Shown here piece after piece: positions 16,683 through 25,900 of a DNA stretch of 64,000 nucleotides. How positions within the stretch are numbered: the stretch's first letter is position 1; the number at the start of each line of letters is the position of its first letter. This DNA is from Solirubrobacter phytolaccae (GTDB lineage Bacteria; Actinomycetota; Thermoleophilia; Solirubrobacterales; Solirubrobacteraceae): positions 1-64,000 of the forward strand of contig NZ_JAPDDP010000020.1 of the NCBI RefSeq assembly GCF_027587195.1, written 5' to 3'. Position numbers and translations under genes: made by a program. The notes under the pieces were generated by a model. The model made no database searches. It saw nothing but the letters and a program-made list of their open reading frames with translations, and was not told the DNA's origin.

Positions 16683-17287
16683 CAGCGGACGAGGGTGACC
16701 ACGTCCCCCGGGTGGAGCTCGACGCGCTTGAGCTCACGCCCCGTGGCATCACGTACGCTCGCGTAATAGACGCGCAGTCGCGTGGTCCCGCGGGCTCGAT
16801 GCCGCCGTGTGCGCGCCTCGGCGACGAAGTACCGCAGGTCGCCCCCGAGCTGCGACGGCGCCTCCATCAACGTCACGCGCGTGGGGAGCGCACCGCCGCG
16901 CCCGGTGACGAGCTTCACGTCGGTCGCGCCGCGGTCCACCGCACCGTACGCGAACGCGCGCCCGGCGCAGACGTCCTCGAAGCTCTCGAACTCCTCGGTC
17001 GGCACCCCGGTCTCGCCACCGGCCGGGCAGACCCGCTCACGCGGCTCGCGCGGCCGGAGGTTGAGGCACTGCTCCCCGCGTCCCTCGCTCGAGAGCCGGA
17101 CACGCAACCGCCAGCGCTCACCCCATTGGAACCGCCCGATCCCGGCAGTGACCCAGTCCGAGGCAGGCGCGGCGACCGGTCGGCCACTGGACTCCGGGCG
17201 AGCGGTGCCGCAGCCGGTGAGGCACAGCACGAATGCCGCGATCACGCCGGCGGCTACGCCGCCCGAAGTCCAGGGCCGGAGGTTCAC
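16679..17287 (-). CDS. lipoprotein coupled to the RHS-protease gene, possible immunity protein
   Basis: A 202-residue lipoprotein. A hydrophobic signal (GVIAAFVLCLTGCGT) ends in a lipobox LTGC, with the modified Cys near residue 26. The mature part is beta-rich with several cysteines and ends VELHPGDVVTLVRC. It starts at ATG 17287, overlapping the stop of the large secreted RHS-type protease gene (ATGA). Coupling of a surface lipoprotein behind a secreted toxin-like protein suggests an inhibitor or immunity role, but this is positional inference only. Confidence 0.75.
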   Translation of the reverse strand: MNLRPWTSGGVAAGVIAAFVLCLTGCGTARPESSGRPVAAPASDWVTAGIGRFQWGERWRLRVRLSSEGRGEQCLNLRPREPRERVCPAGGETGVPTEEFESFEDVCAGRAFAYGAVDRGATDVKLVTGRGGALPTRVTLMEAPSQLGGDLRYFVAEARTRRHRARGTTRLRVYYASVRDATGRELKRVELHPGDVVTLVRC

Positions 17288-20200
17288 TGCGCCGGATACT
17301 GCTTCCGCATGCCGTTCACGTCACCACGGTAGAGCCGCCGCCAACCGGTGGAGTTCTCCCGAGCCACGCCGAACATCGCCTGCAGCGCATCGTCGTCGTG
17401 CGCGAGGCCGATCGAGTGACCGGTCTCGTGGATGGCGACCGCGTACAGGTCGTAGCAATTGGGGCTACCGGCGGCGGTCTTGGTGCAGTTGTCCAGCGGG
17501 TTGATGAACTGGCCCGTGTTGGTTCCGACCGAGCCGAGATAGAGCCTGACCGCCGTGTTGTAGCGCTGATTGGCCTCGTTCATGCGGGTGCCGTTCGCGT
17601 TGAGCGACCGGGCCGTGCAGCCGACCGGCACGGCCATGCCGCCACAGCTGCCCGCGGCCATCTCGGCGAAGTCGACGGTGTTCGCGCAGTTGGTCGCGTT
17701 CGTCCCGTTCGGACAGTTGCGCTGCGTCGCGCTGAACCTCCGGTTGGTGGGGGACGAGTCGTAGATCGCGCGGAAGTTCACCTGGTCACGGAAGCCGCAG
17801 TTGTCCCGCGTGCTGTTCCAGGCCTGGTGACCCTCGATGACCCGCTGACGCGCCCGCACGTGGCCGCCCAGCCCGCTGCGGTTGAAGCGGTAGGTGTATT
17901 CCCGCGCATCCCACTTCGGGTACAGCTCGTAGCTGAGGCGGCTGTTGGCGCCACAGCCACGGGCGTTCTCGTCGATCCCGGCCGGCAGCTCCTCCAGCGA
18001 ACGAGCGGCGGACGCGGCCGGCTCGAAGTCCCCCACCGTGGGCGGCTGAGGCTCCGGGATGCCTTTGCTCCGTGCTTCCGCGAGGCCGGCGGCGAACGCC
18101 GGATCGTCAGGGCTGACCAGCATCGCATCCAATACGAACAGCTGGTCGTAGCGGTCACGGCGAGTGGTCTCCGTCGTGACGTACTCCGTGGTCCCACTGG
18201 GCAGCTCGAACGCTTCCACGCGCTCCGCGTACGTGACCTCGTCGGCCGCGTTGCACTGCGTCACGCGGTACGTGTCGTCCGCGTAGAACAGCGTCCACTG
18301 GGGATTGGCCGACGTCCCGCCGGTCGTGTATCCGACGCCGCCCATCGCCGTCGCGAGCTCCGCGTCGGGCGTGCACGTGTAGACGCTGCGGGCCGCGGGT
18401 GAGTCGTCCGGGTCGGTGGTGTCGGGCTGCCCGTCCGGTACGACGGTGAACGACGTCGTCGCCGTGTTGTTGGCGAAGTCGGTCGCGGTGACCGTCACCG
18501 TCATGCCGCTCGGAGCGACGTAGTTGTCGGGGTTGAACTCGAGCTCCGCGTCGAGCACGCACGAGTCGCCCGGGCACTCGGCCCGGTCGGTCAGCGTGAC
18601 CTGCGAGGTGGGAGCCCCGTTGAGCACCTGTGAGGCACCCGTGAGGTTGATGGCGATCTGCTTGACGCCGGACTGCGGCGCGCTCGAGTTGCCGTCAGTG
18701 GCCATCACGAGCAGGTCCGAGTCGTCCGGCACCGTGTGCGACGTCGTCTGCCCGCGCTCGTACAGCAAGCCGTCGAGCGCGATCACCGGTGGCGTCGTGT
18801 CCGTGCTGGTGCACGAGCAGATCACACGGGTCACGACGCCCGTGCGGTCCGAGCAGTAGGTGTACGTCACGCTGCCGGAGGTCACGGTCGTCTTGGTCGC
18901 GTCGGTCGCCGGGTCGCACGGCGAGCTCGCCGCGGCGTAGGCGAACGTCGTGCTCGTCACGGTGCTCCCGACGGTGCGCTGAGCACTCGTGACGCGGCCC
19001 TGTCCGTCGTAGCCGAACGCCATCGTCGTGCCCGAGGACTCCGCGATCGACGTGAGCGGTCCGCGGAAGCCGTCGTGCGTGTACGTGCTCGTCCGCTCCG
19101 GCGTCTGGACGCTGGTGAGCATCCCTCCGCTGTCATGGTTGTAGTTCACGGTACGCCCGCTCGTCTGGTCGACGATCGTGTCGATCCGGCCCGCCGTGTC
19201 CCGTTCTTGCAGCAGGGTCCGGTTGGCGTCGACGATCGTGCGACGGCGGTTCGCGTCCTCCTGGCCGAACGTCACTGTGCTGGCGCCGCGCACGATGCTC
19301 TGCGTCCGCCAGTGGTACGGATCCGGGAACCCCGTGTACGCGCTCTCGGCGGCGTCGGCGGGCTGCAGGCGGACCGTGTACGAGCCGTCGGGGTTCGCCG
19401 ACAGCGCCGCATGGTTGCTGGCCGGCGTGAAGTAGCCGCCGCCACCGTCCGGATAGAACGTCAGCTCGGCACCGCTCGGGAGCCCGACCTGGATCGAACC
19501 GTCCCAGTCCGGGACGCCCACGTAGAGGCCATCGCCGTGATGGTTCGTCCAGCCCGGGCCGAGCTGGCCCCAGACCCGCCACGTCGCGAACGAGTTGAAC
19601 GTACGCGCCAACCCTTCCTCGAACCCGCTAAAGGGCGCGTCGGTCGCGTCGACGAGCAGGTTGCCGTTGGCCGGGTTCACACGCACCGCGTGCGTCGCGG
19701 TGTCGGGCGCGTCGACCAGCGTGTAGTTCCCGAGCTGGCCGACCGCCGGCATCCAGTCGACATCGATGTACGGCGCCTGCGAGGCGTCACCGTCGCTGGA
19801 GGTGAAGCGGAACTGGCTCTGCGGCGACCCGGTCGGGGTCTGCAGCACGAAGCCGTGGTTCGGAAGCGCTCGAGCCACCCACTTGCGGACGAGCTCGGTC
19901 GGCTCCCACGCGGTCCAGAAGCCCGGCTGCCCGATGGTGCGCACGGGCCCTTCGACGGCGGGGTCGATCGCTCCGGCGGGCCAGGCCGTGCTGCCGTTCG
20001 TCGTGTTCCAGGTCGCGGCGTTCGTCCACGGGACCGTCAGCCGATGCAGCTCGATGCCGGTCGGCGACGTGCTCCCGGTGCTCTGGTTGTGGTAGAGGGC
20101 GAACCAGCCTTCGAGCACCTGCGCGTCCGGCGGGATCGCGTCCTCCACCGCGAACCGGAAGGTGGGCTTGAGCTCACCGCTCGAGGTGCGGCCGACGCGC

Positions 20201-21180
20201 AGGTAGGCAAGGCTGCAGGTGGACGTCGTGGGCGTCGAGCTGTCCAAGAAGCAGTCCTGGTCGGCCTTGGAGAAGCGCAGCAGCCCGTCGACCCAGTAGA
20301 CGTCGGGGTCGAGGGCAACGGGGAACGCGCGTGCCTTGTCGCGCAGCCAGCCCCGGTCCGTGCTGACCGTGAGCGTCCAGGCGGAGCCTGCGCGCGAGAG
20401 CCCGAACGTGGCACGCCCCGTCACGCCCTTGGCGTCGACGATCGTCGGGGCCGCGAAGCCGAAGCGCACGTTGTCGGCGGCATCGACGAACGCGACGCCC
20501 CCGTCGCGGGTGAGCCGGGGCTGGAGGCCACGGCTGGCGTCGACCCGATAGCGGAAGCTGTCCGGCGCCTTCGCGGAAGCCAGCGAGAGCACCTCGCGGA
20601 CACCGGCACCGTGCACCGTGTAGCGCGCGGTCACCTCTTGGGACACGCGATAGGTCGCCGTGTCACCGTCGAGCGTCGGCGCGGCGGTCTCCTCACCCAG
20701 GAGCGCGAAGCTGACCCAGCGACCGTCGGCCTCCACGCGAACGGGAGCGGCCAGCGAGCGCGGCAGGCGCGCGTCGAACGCGTTGGCGGCGTTGCGTGCC
20801 GCGAAGGCGCCGCCGGTGGCCAGCAGCCGGTTGTCGATCGGGCGCCAAGTGGCACCGTCATCGACCGAGAAGTTCAGCGGCTGTTCTGAGACTCGCGTGA
20901 TGAAACGGCCGTCCTGCCCGGCCCGCTGATACGTCCGCGAGAACCGCGTGCGCTCCGACGTGAGCTCGGCGCCTGCAACCGTCGGCGTCGCGTCGCGCGT
21001 GCCCGTCAACGATCCGAGCGGCGTGCCTGCCCGGCTCAGCGCGTCGACGCCGGTGCTCGCGCTCGCCTCGGTCCCGAGCACCAGGCTCGAAAGCACCACA
21101 CATCCAGCGGCGACCACGTGTGATCGCCGAATGGACCCCGTCGAAGCACGCGCCCGCGCACGTGCAGCCAGAGCTGTCAT
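17284..21180 (-). CDS. secreted YD/RHS-type protein with C-terminal metzincin-type protease motif
   Basis: A 1298-residue secreted protein. The signal peptide (residues 20-43, ending ASAST) follows a strong GGGGGAG ribosome-binding site. Next come a beta-rich region, a DNRLRE-like carbohydrate-module stretch (residues 300-450), and a DUF6531-like entry (NLLVDATDAPFSG...LGPGWTNHHG). Short YD/RHS repeats (YNHDSGGMLTSV, YTHDGFRGPLTSI, FGYDGQGRVTSA) lead to an Ig-like segment after DTTPPVIALDG. At residues 1251-1261, HETGHSIGLAH is a complete HExxHxxGxxH zinc site of matrixin type, with a plausible Met-turn (ALQAMF). Architecture resembles polymorphic toxins with a protease tip, but the classical RHS closing motif was not seen. 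Confidence 0.85.
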   Translation of the reverse strand: MTALAARARARASTGSIRRSHVVAAGCVVLSSLVLGTEASASTGVDALSRAGTPLGSLTGTRDATPTVAGAELTSERTRFSRTYQRAGQDGRFITRVSEQPLNFSVDDGATWRPIDNRLLATGGAFAARNAANAFDARLPRSLAAPVRVEADGRWVSFALLGEETAAPTLDGDTATYRVSQEVTARYTVHGAGVREVLSLASAKAPDSFRYRVDASRGLQPRLTRDGGVAFVDAADNVRFGFAAPTIVDAKGVTGRATFGLSRAGSAWTLTVSTDRGWLRDKARAFPVALDPDVYWVDGLLRFSKADQDCFLDSSTPTTSTCSLAYLRVGRTSSGELKPTFRFAVEDAIPPDAQVLEGWFALYHNQSTGSTSPTGIELHRLTVPWTNAATWNTTNGSTAWPAGAIDPAVEGPVRTIGQPGFWTAWEPTELVRKWVARALPNHGFVLQTPTGSPQSQFRFTSSDGDASQAPYIDVDWMPAVGQLGNYTLVDAPDTATHAVRVNPANGNLLVDATDAPFSGFEEGLARTFNSFATWRVWGQLGPGWTNHHGDGLYVGVPDWDGSIQVGLPSGAELTFYPDGGGGYFTPASNHAALSANPDGSYTVRLQPADAAESAYTGFPDPYHWRTQSIVRGASTVTFGQEDANRRRTIVDANRTLLQERDTAGRIDTIVDQTSGRTVNYNHDSGGMLTSVQTPERTSTYTHDGFRGPLTSIAESSGTTMAFGYDGQGRVTSAQRTVGSTVTSTTFAYAAASSPCDPATDATKTTVTSGSVTYTYCSDRTGVVTRVICSCTSTDTTPPVIALDGLLYERGQTTSHTVPDDSDLLVMATDGNSSAPQSGVKQIAINLTGASQVLNGAPTSQVTLTDRAECPGDSCVLDAELEFNPDNYVAPSGMTVTVTATDFANNTATTSFTVVPDGQPDTTDPDDSPAARSVYTCTPDAELATAMGGVGYTTGGTSANPQWTLFYADDTYRVTQCNAADEVTYAERVEAFELPSGTTEYVTTETTRRDRYDQLFVLDAMLVSPDDPAFAAGLAEARSKGIPEPQPPTVGDFEPAASAARSLEELPAGIDENARGCGANSRLSYELYPKWDAREYTYRFNRSGLGGHVRARQRVIEGHQAWNSTRDNCGFRDQVNFRAIYDSSPTNRRFSATQRNCPNGTNATNCANTVDFAEMAAGSCGGMAVPVGCTARSLNANGTRMNEANQRYNTAVRLYLGSVGTNTGQFINPLDNCTKTAAGSPNCYDLYAVAIHETGHSIGLAHDDDALQAMFGVARENSTGWRRLYRGDVNGMRKQYPAQ

Positions 21181-21199
21181 TTCTCCCCCACTCCTAAGC

Positions 21200-21215
21200 G
21201 AGGAGCAATCTCCTC
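21200..21215 (-). promoter_or_regulatory. 5' leader hairpin of the RHS-protease gene
   Basis: GAGGAG-CAAT-CTCCTC is a perfect 6-bp stem with a 4-nt loop, 20 bp upstream of the ATG at 21180 on the minus strand. It would form in the leader RNA near the strong ribosome-binding site. A role in translation control is possible but not shown. Confidence 0.35.
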
Positions 21216-21253
21216 AGCGCCCCCAATGTGACACGTAAAGGCGAGATTCCCCG

Positions 21254-21267
21254 ATCATTTAAATGAT
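21254..21267. promoter_or_regulatory. AT-rich perfect palindrome upstream of the RHS-protease gene
   Basis: ATCATTTAAATGAT is a perfect 14-bp palindrome of nearly pure A/T in a very GC-rich setting. It lies 74 bp upstream of the RHS-protease ATG and 83 bp upstream of the small membrane gene on the other strand. Likely a regulator binding site or promoter core; the protein is unknown. The rest of 21181-21349 shows only the hairpin at 21200-21215. Confidence 0.45.
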
Positions 21268-21349
21268 GCGTAACTAAAGTGACGTGCCGCTCCGGATCAG
21301 TGAGGCGTTAGATTGCGGCCATCCGGGGCACCCACTCGGTGTGTCCCGA

Positions 21350-21631
21350 ATGTCGCAAGTGCTTCTCGCCCTGCTGCTCGCGGTCGGCGCGTTCGTCTTC
21401 TGGCACACGGGCGGCCGCGCCGGCACGCTGTGCGAGCGCGAGCGGTTCGTGCCCGGCGGCGACCTCTCGCTGTGGCCGCCCGGGGCGGCCTGCACCTACG
21501 GCGAGCCCTCGACGACCGACGTCTTCGTCAACCCGTGGTTCCTCGGCACGGTGCTCGTGCTCGGCGTGTTCCTCGCCGTCATTCAGCTCAGCGGCGCCGT
21601 GAAGAACTCCTCCGGGCGCGAGGCGACGTAG
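21350..21631 (+). CDS. small membrane protein, unknown function
   Basis: A 93-residue protein with two hydrophobic segments: MSQVLLALLLAVGAFVFW at the N-terminus and PWFLGTVLVLGVFLAVIQL near residue 65. Between them is a short polar loop with two cysteines (TLCERERF, AACTYGE). The ATG at 21350 is chosen because it sits at the first membrane helix; an in-frame start at 21284 would add a polar tail. The 3' end overlaps the convergent DMP19-like gene by 49 bp. No family is recognised. Confidence 0.6.
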   Translation: MSQVLLALLLAVGAFVFWHTGGRAGTLCERERFVPGGDLSLWPPGAACTYGEPSTTDVFVNPWFLGTVLVLGVFLAVIQLSGAVKNSSGREAT

Positions 21632-22071
21632 CGCTCCAGATCCTCGTCGATCGACGGGAGCGCGTAGAACGCGTCGTCGAGCTCGGTGATGGCCGCCTCG
21701 TCGTCCCCGGTCATCGCGAGCAGCCGCGCGTTGCGCGTCGGCTGCGGCATCGCGACGTCGCCGGCCAGGCCGACCGCGACGAAGCGCTCGAAGAGCTCCG
21801 CGTGCGCGTCGGCGCCGACGAGACGCGCGGCGGCGATCGCCTCCGCGGTGAAGTCGCCGGCCGAGTTGCCCATGCACGAGCAGAACCCGCCGTTGTCGAC
21901 CTCGCCGCAGAACACGAACAGCACGGTCAGCGCGCGCATGCCCGGCGTCAGCTCGTCGAGCCGGTCGTCGAAGCAGCCGACGGCCGCCTCGTGCAGGCGC
22001 TGGAGGCGGTCGAAGCCCTCGAGCCCGGTGACGGACCCGGGCGAGACGCGATGGTCGAGAGCCACGACCAC
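21583..22071 (-). CDS. DMP19/DUF4375-like protein
   Basis: A protein of about 162 residues with the family-like block LFVFCGEVDNGGFCSCMGNSAGDF, here spanning roughly residues 50-73 and distinguished by GEVDNGGF and the following NS. It is helical before and after (AEAIAAARLVGADAHAELFERF). DUF4375 proteins are small and often function as DNA-mimic or interaction proteins; the role here is unknown. The start is uncertain: GTG 22071 gives family-like length, while ATG 22110 would overlap the divergent AKR start codon. Confidence 0.65.
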   Translation of the reverse strand: MVVALDHRVSPGSVTGLEGFDRLQRLHEAAVGCFDDRLDELTPGMRALTVLFVFCGEVDNGGFCSCMGNSAGDFTAEAIAAARLVGADAHAELFERFVAVGLAGDVAMPQPTRNARLLAMTGDDEAAITELDDAFYALPSIDEDLERYVASRPEEFFTAPLS

Positions 22072-22087
22072 GCAAGTGCCCGGCCGG

Positions 22088-22106
22088 GCGGAGGCGTAAG
22101 CTCCGC
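22088..22106 (+). promoter_or_regulatory. hairpin enclosing the ribosome-binding site of the AKR gene
   Basis: GCGGAG and CTCCGC (22088-22093 with 22101-22106) form a perfect 6-bp stem around GCGTAAG. The 5' arm contains the GGAG(G) ribosome-binding sequence for the ATG at 22109. Folding would hide that site, so translation may depend on melting or on a ligand or protein. Confidence 0.4.
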
Positions 22107-22108
22107 GC

Positions 22109-22948
22109 ATGATCGAGCGCGCCCCATTCGGCGCGACCGGACACGAGTCCAGCCGCGTGATCTTCGGTGCCGCGGCGCTTGGCGACGTCTCGAAGGCAGA
22201 CGCCGACGCAGCGCTGCAGCTGCTCCTCGAGCACGGCATCAACCACATCGACGTCGCCGCGAGCTACGGCGACGCGGAGCTGCGGATCGCGACGTGGCTG
22301 AAGGAGCACGAGTTCTTCGTGGCGACGAAGACCGGCGAGCGGACATACGCGAAGGCCCGCGAGGAGATCCGGCGGTCGCTGGACCGGCTCGGCGTCGACC
22401 ATGTGGACTCGATCCAGCTGCACAACCTGTGCGACGTGATCGAGTGGGACATCGCGCTCAGTCCGGGCGGGGCGCTGGAAGCCTGCCTGGAGGCGCGTGA
22501 GGAAGGGCTCGTCGAGCACATCGGCGTGACCGGGCACGGGCTCTCGATCCCGAAGATGCACCTGCGCAGCCTCGAGCGGTTCGACTTCGACTCGGTGCTG
22601 TGCCCGTACAACCACGTGCAGATGCAGGACGAGCGGTACGCGCGCACGTTCGAAGAGCTGGCGGCGCTGTGCGCGACCAAGAACGTCGCGCTGCAGACGA
22701 TCAAGAGCCTCGCCCGCGCGCCGTGGGAGGGTCGCGAGCACACGGCGGCCACGTGGTACGAGCCGCTCACCGAGCAGTCGGCCATCGACACCGCCGTGCA
22801 CTGGGTGCTCGGCAACCCGCAGGTGTTCCTGCTCACCACGGGTGACGTCGGCGTGCTGCCCAAGCTGCTCGACGCGGCCGAGCGCTACAGAGAGCGCCCG
22901 GCCGACGAGGAGCTGGCGGCGCTGGACCTCGCGCCGCTGTTCACCTAG
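22109..22948 (+). CDS. aldo/keto reductase-like oxidoreductase
   Basis: A 279-residue (beta/alpha)8 aldo-keto reductase. The AKR tetrad can be placed in DVAASYGD (Asp, Tyr), FVATKTG (Lys) and IQLHNL (His). The N-terminus [22 protein letters not shown] is typical of AKR proteins that act on sugars, alcohols or aldehydes with NAD(P)H. Neighbours do not identify the substrate. Its stop codon directly abuts the stop of the convergent large secreted protein (TAG then CTA), leaving no intergenic space. Confidence 0.88.
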   Translation: MIERAPFGATGHESSRVIFGAAALGDVSKADADAALQLLLEHGINHIDVAASYGDAELRIATWLKEHEFFVATKTGERTYAKAREEIRRSLDRLGVDHVDSIQLHNLCDVIEWDIALSPGGALEACLEAREEGLVEHIGVTGHGLSIPKMHLRSLERFDFDSVLCPYNHVQMQDERYARTFEELAALCATKNVALQTIKSLARAPWEGREHTAATWYEPLTEQSAIDTAVHWVLGNPQVFLLTTGDVGVLPKLLDAAERYRERPADEELAALDLAPLFT

Positions 22949-25900
22949 CTACGGCGTCGTACTCGACAACGTGAAGGTGAGCGTCTTGCTGTAGCGGCCC
23001 GTGCGGAGCGGGTCGCGCTCGCCGATCGTCTGCTTGAACTCGACCGGGACCGGCTCGCCGCTGATCGGCGCCGCGAACGTGCGCAGCGTGACCAAGGCGT
23101 CCAGCGGCGCGAACGCGGCCGCGCCGCTGCGGACCTGCAGCGGCTGGGCGAGCGCGAAGCTGCCGTTGACGAGCTTGCCGGTGTCGGTCGCGCTCGGGTC
23201 GGAGACCGTGAGCGTGGCCGCGCCGGCGGTGCTGGTCACCGTCGCCGTGGTGGTGGAGGTGTAGTCGCGATCGACGTTCGGGACGAACGCGCCGAGCGAG
23301 GAGGTGCCGCTGAGCCGGACGGCGAGCGTCGGCGCGACGGTGCCCTCCAGCTCGTGCGTCTCGGTGTCCTCGACGTAGGCGATCGTGAACGTCTTCGAGC
23401 CGACGGGCGAGACGTTGCCGGCGGCGTCGGTCGCGCGGTACTCGACCGTGTGGTCGCCGGTGGCGGTCACGGTGAGCGGAGCGGAATAGGCCGTCCACGC
23501 GCCACCGTCCAGGCGGTACTCGACCGTCACGGCACCGGGCGACTCGTCCTGCGCCGACAGCGTCACCTGGACCGGACCGGTGCCGTCGAGCGTCGCGGAG
23601 ACCGTCGGCGGCGTCGAGTCCACCGGGGTGACCGGGCCGCTCTTGAGGCGGATGTTGCGGTACCAGACGAGCTCGCCGGCACCGTGGTTCTGGATGCCGA
23701 TGAAGCCCTGCGTGAGGTCACGGACCGGGTCGGTGCTGGTGAAGTCGTTGACCAGCACGCCGTTGAGGAACACCTTGATGTTCTGGCCCTGGACCTGGAT
23801 CTCGTACCCGTTCCACTGGCCCAGCGGCTTGAGCGCCTCGACGACCTTGTCGCGGTTCGCGCCCTGGAACGTGTAGATCGAGCCGGTCAGGCGGTCCGGC
23901 ACGTCGGACTCGTCGATCTGGATCTCGTAGCCCTGGTTGATCGCGATGTCGCGGTTGGTGCCCGGGTTCGGGAAGCCGACCCAGATGCCGCCGTTGTCGT
24001 CCTTGATCAGCTTCCAGTCGAGCTTGAGCGTGTAGCTGCCGAACTCCTGCGCCGTGAACCAGTTCATGCCCGAGCCGCCGGCGCTGCGCAGCGAGCAGTC
24101 CTCCTGGCGCCCGAACGAGCCGGGGCCGGCCATGCGCCACTTCGACAGCGACTCGAGCGTGCCGTCGTACAGGGCGACGTAGCCCGGCTCCTGCGTGATC
24201 GGCGCGCAGTGGTCGGCGCCGTTGCCGACCTGGAGCGCGTCGAAGTTCATGCGGCCCTCGTCGCCCGTGTCGTAGCGGACGGCGATCGTGTTGACGCCCT
24301 TGGTGAGCGTGAGGTCACGCGAGAGGAACGTCCAGTTCTTCCAGTCGGTCGTGCCCGGGAACGTCTGCTGGCCGAGCTTGGCGTTGTTGACGTAGATCGA
24401 GACGCGCTTGTTCACCGGCAGGCCCGCGGTCACGCCGCTGGCGTAGCGGAAGCGCACCGGGTAGACGCCGTCCTCGGGGACGGTGACCTGCCAACGGACG
24501 CCGCTGCCGACGGCCGCCAGGTTGTCGGCGAAGCCCGAGCCGGAGTAGCCCGAGTGCTCGGTGTCGTACTGCATGCCGCCGAGCAGCGCGGCCTCCTCGG
24601 CCTCGTAGAAGCCGCTCTCGGCCGGGGTCTTGTAGCCCGGGATCGTGTTGAGCGTGTACCAGGCCTCGGTGTTCCACAGCTCCTGGCCGTTGGCGGCCGA
24701 GAACGGGCGCGGGGAGCGGACGTGCACGACGTGATCGGGGCGCAGTCCGGCGATCTGGAGCGTGACCGACTTGCGGTCGGCGGACGCGGTCGCGCCCGTG
24801 ACCAGGAGCTGCTCCTCGTCGAGCTTCGGGCCGCCGTAGGCCGACGTCGGCACGTAGCGCCACTGCTGCACGCGGTAGCCGTCGGCGAGGTCGGCGACCG
24901 TGTCGTCGGAGAGCGGCTGCGTGTAGGTGATCTTGAAGCCGCCCTCGACGACCTCCATCTTCTCCATGTCGAAGACGTTGGTGCCGTTCGGGGTGAGCTT
25001 CTGCAGGCCGTGGCGCAGCTTGCCCGGCTCCTGCCAGTTGCCGGTCGAGCCGATGCCGCCGACGTAGAGCGCGCCGTCCGGACCGGCGATGATGCGGTTC
25101 ACGCCGGCCTCGAGGCCCGCGGAGTGGCGGAACACGGCGCCCTGGTACTCGCCGCCGACCTTCTCCAGGAACGCGCGCTGGAGGCCGCCGTAGGTGACGT
25201 CGCCGAAGAGCATCTGCCCCTTGAACGGGCCGTCGGAGAGCGTGATCGGCGTGCTCGGCGAGTTCGCGATCTCGTTCTGCGGCAGCCACAGGACCGGCTT
25301 GCTGACCGGCTTGTGGTCGAACGGACCGGCCGGCGTCGTGAAGTGGTTGAAGAACCGGTCCTTCTTGATGTGGACCAGCTTGGAGGCCGGGAGCCAGCCG
25401 CCCTGGTTGTCCATCACGAAGATGTCGTTCTCGGGGCCCCACGTCATGCCGTTCGGCGTGCGCAGGCCGCCCGCGATGTACTCGACCGCGTAGGTCTCAC
25501 GGTCGATCCGCAGGTGCGTGCCGGCGTTGGGGCCGGGCTGCGGGCTCGTCGTCGCGCCGCCCTCGTTGATGGCCACGGAGCGGTTGACGTAGAAGTAGTC
25601 GTCGTCGTGGAGCAGGCCGAAGTTGAACTCGTGGAAGTTGCCGCCGTTGGGCAGCGTCACGAGCGTCCGGCGCTCCATCATGCCGTCGCCGTTCGTGTCG
25701 GCGGACAGCTCGGTGAGCGCGTGCTTCTCGGTCACGTAGAGCTTGTCGCCGATCGCCGCGATGCCCATCGGCACGTTCAGGTTGGTCGCGACCTTCTTGT
25801 ACTCGACCTGGCTCGCGCTCGTGGTGCCGGTGACGTTGGAGACGACGAAGACCTCGCCCGGCTGGACCGACGGGTCGGCACCCGGCCGCGGCGTGCCCGA

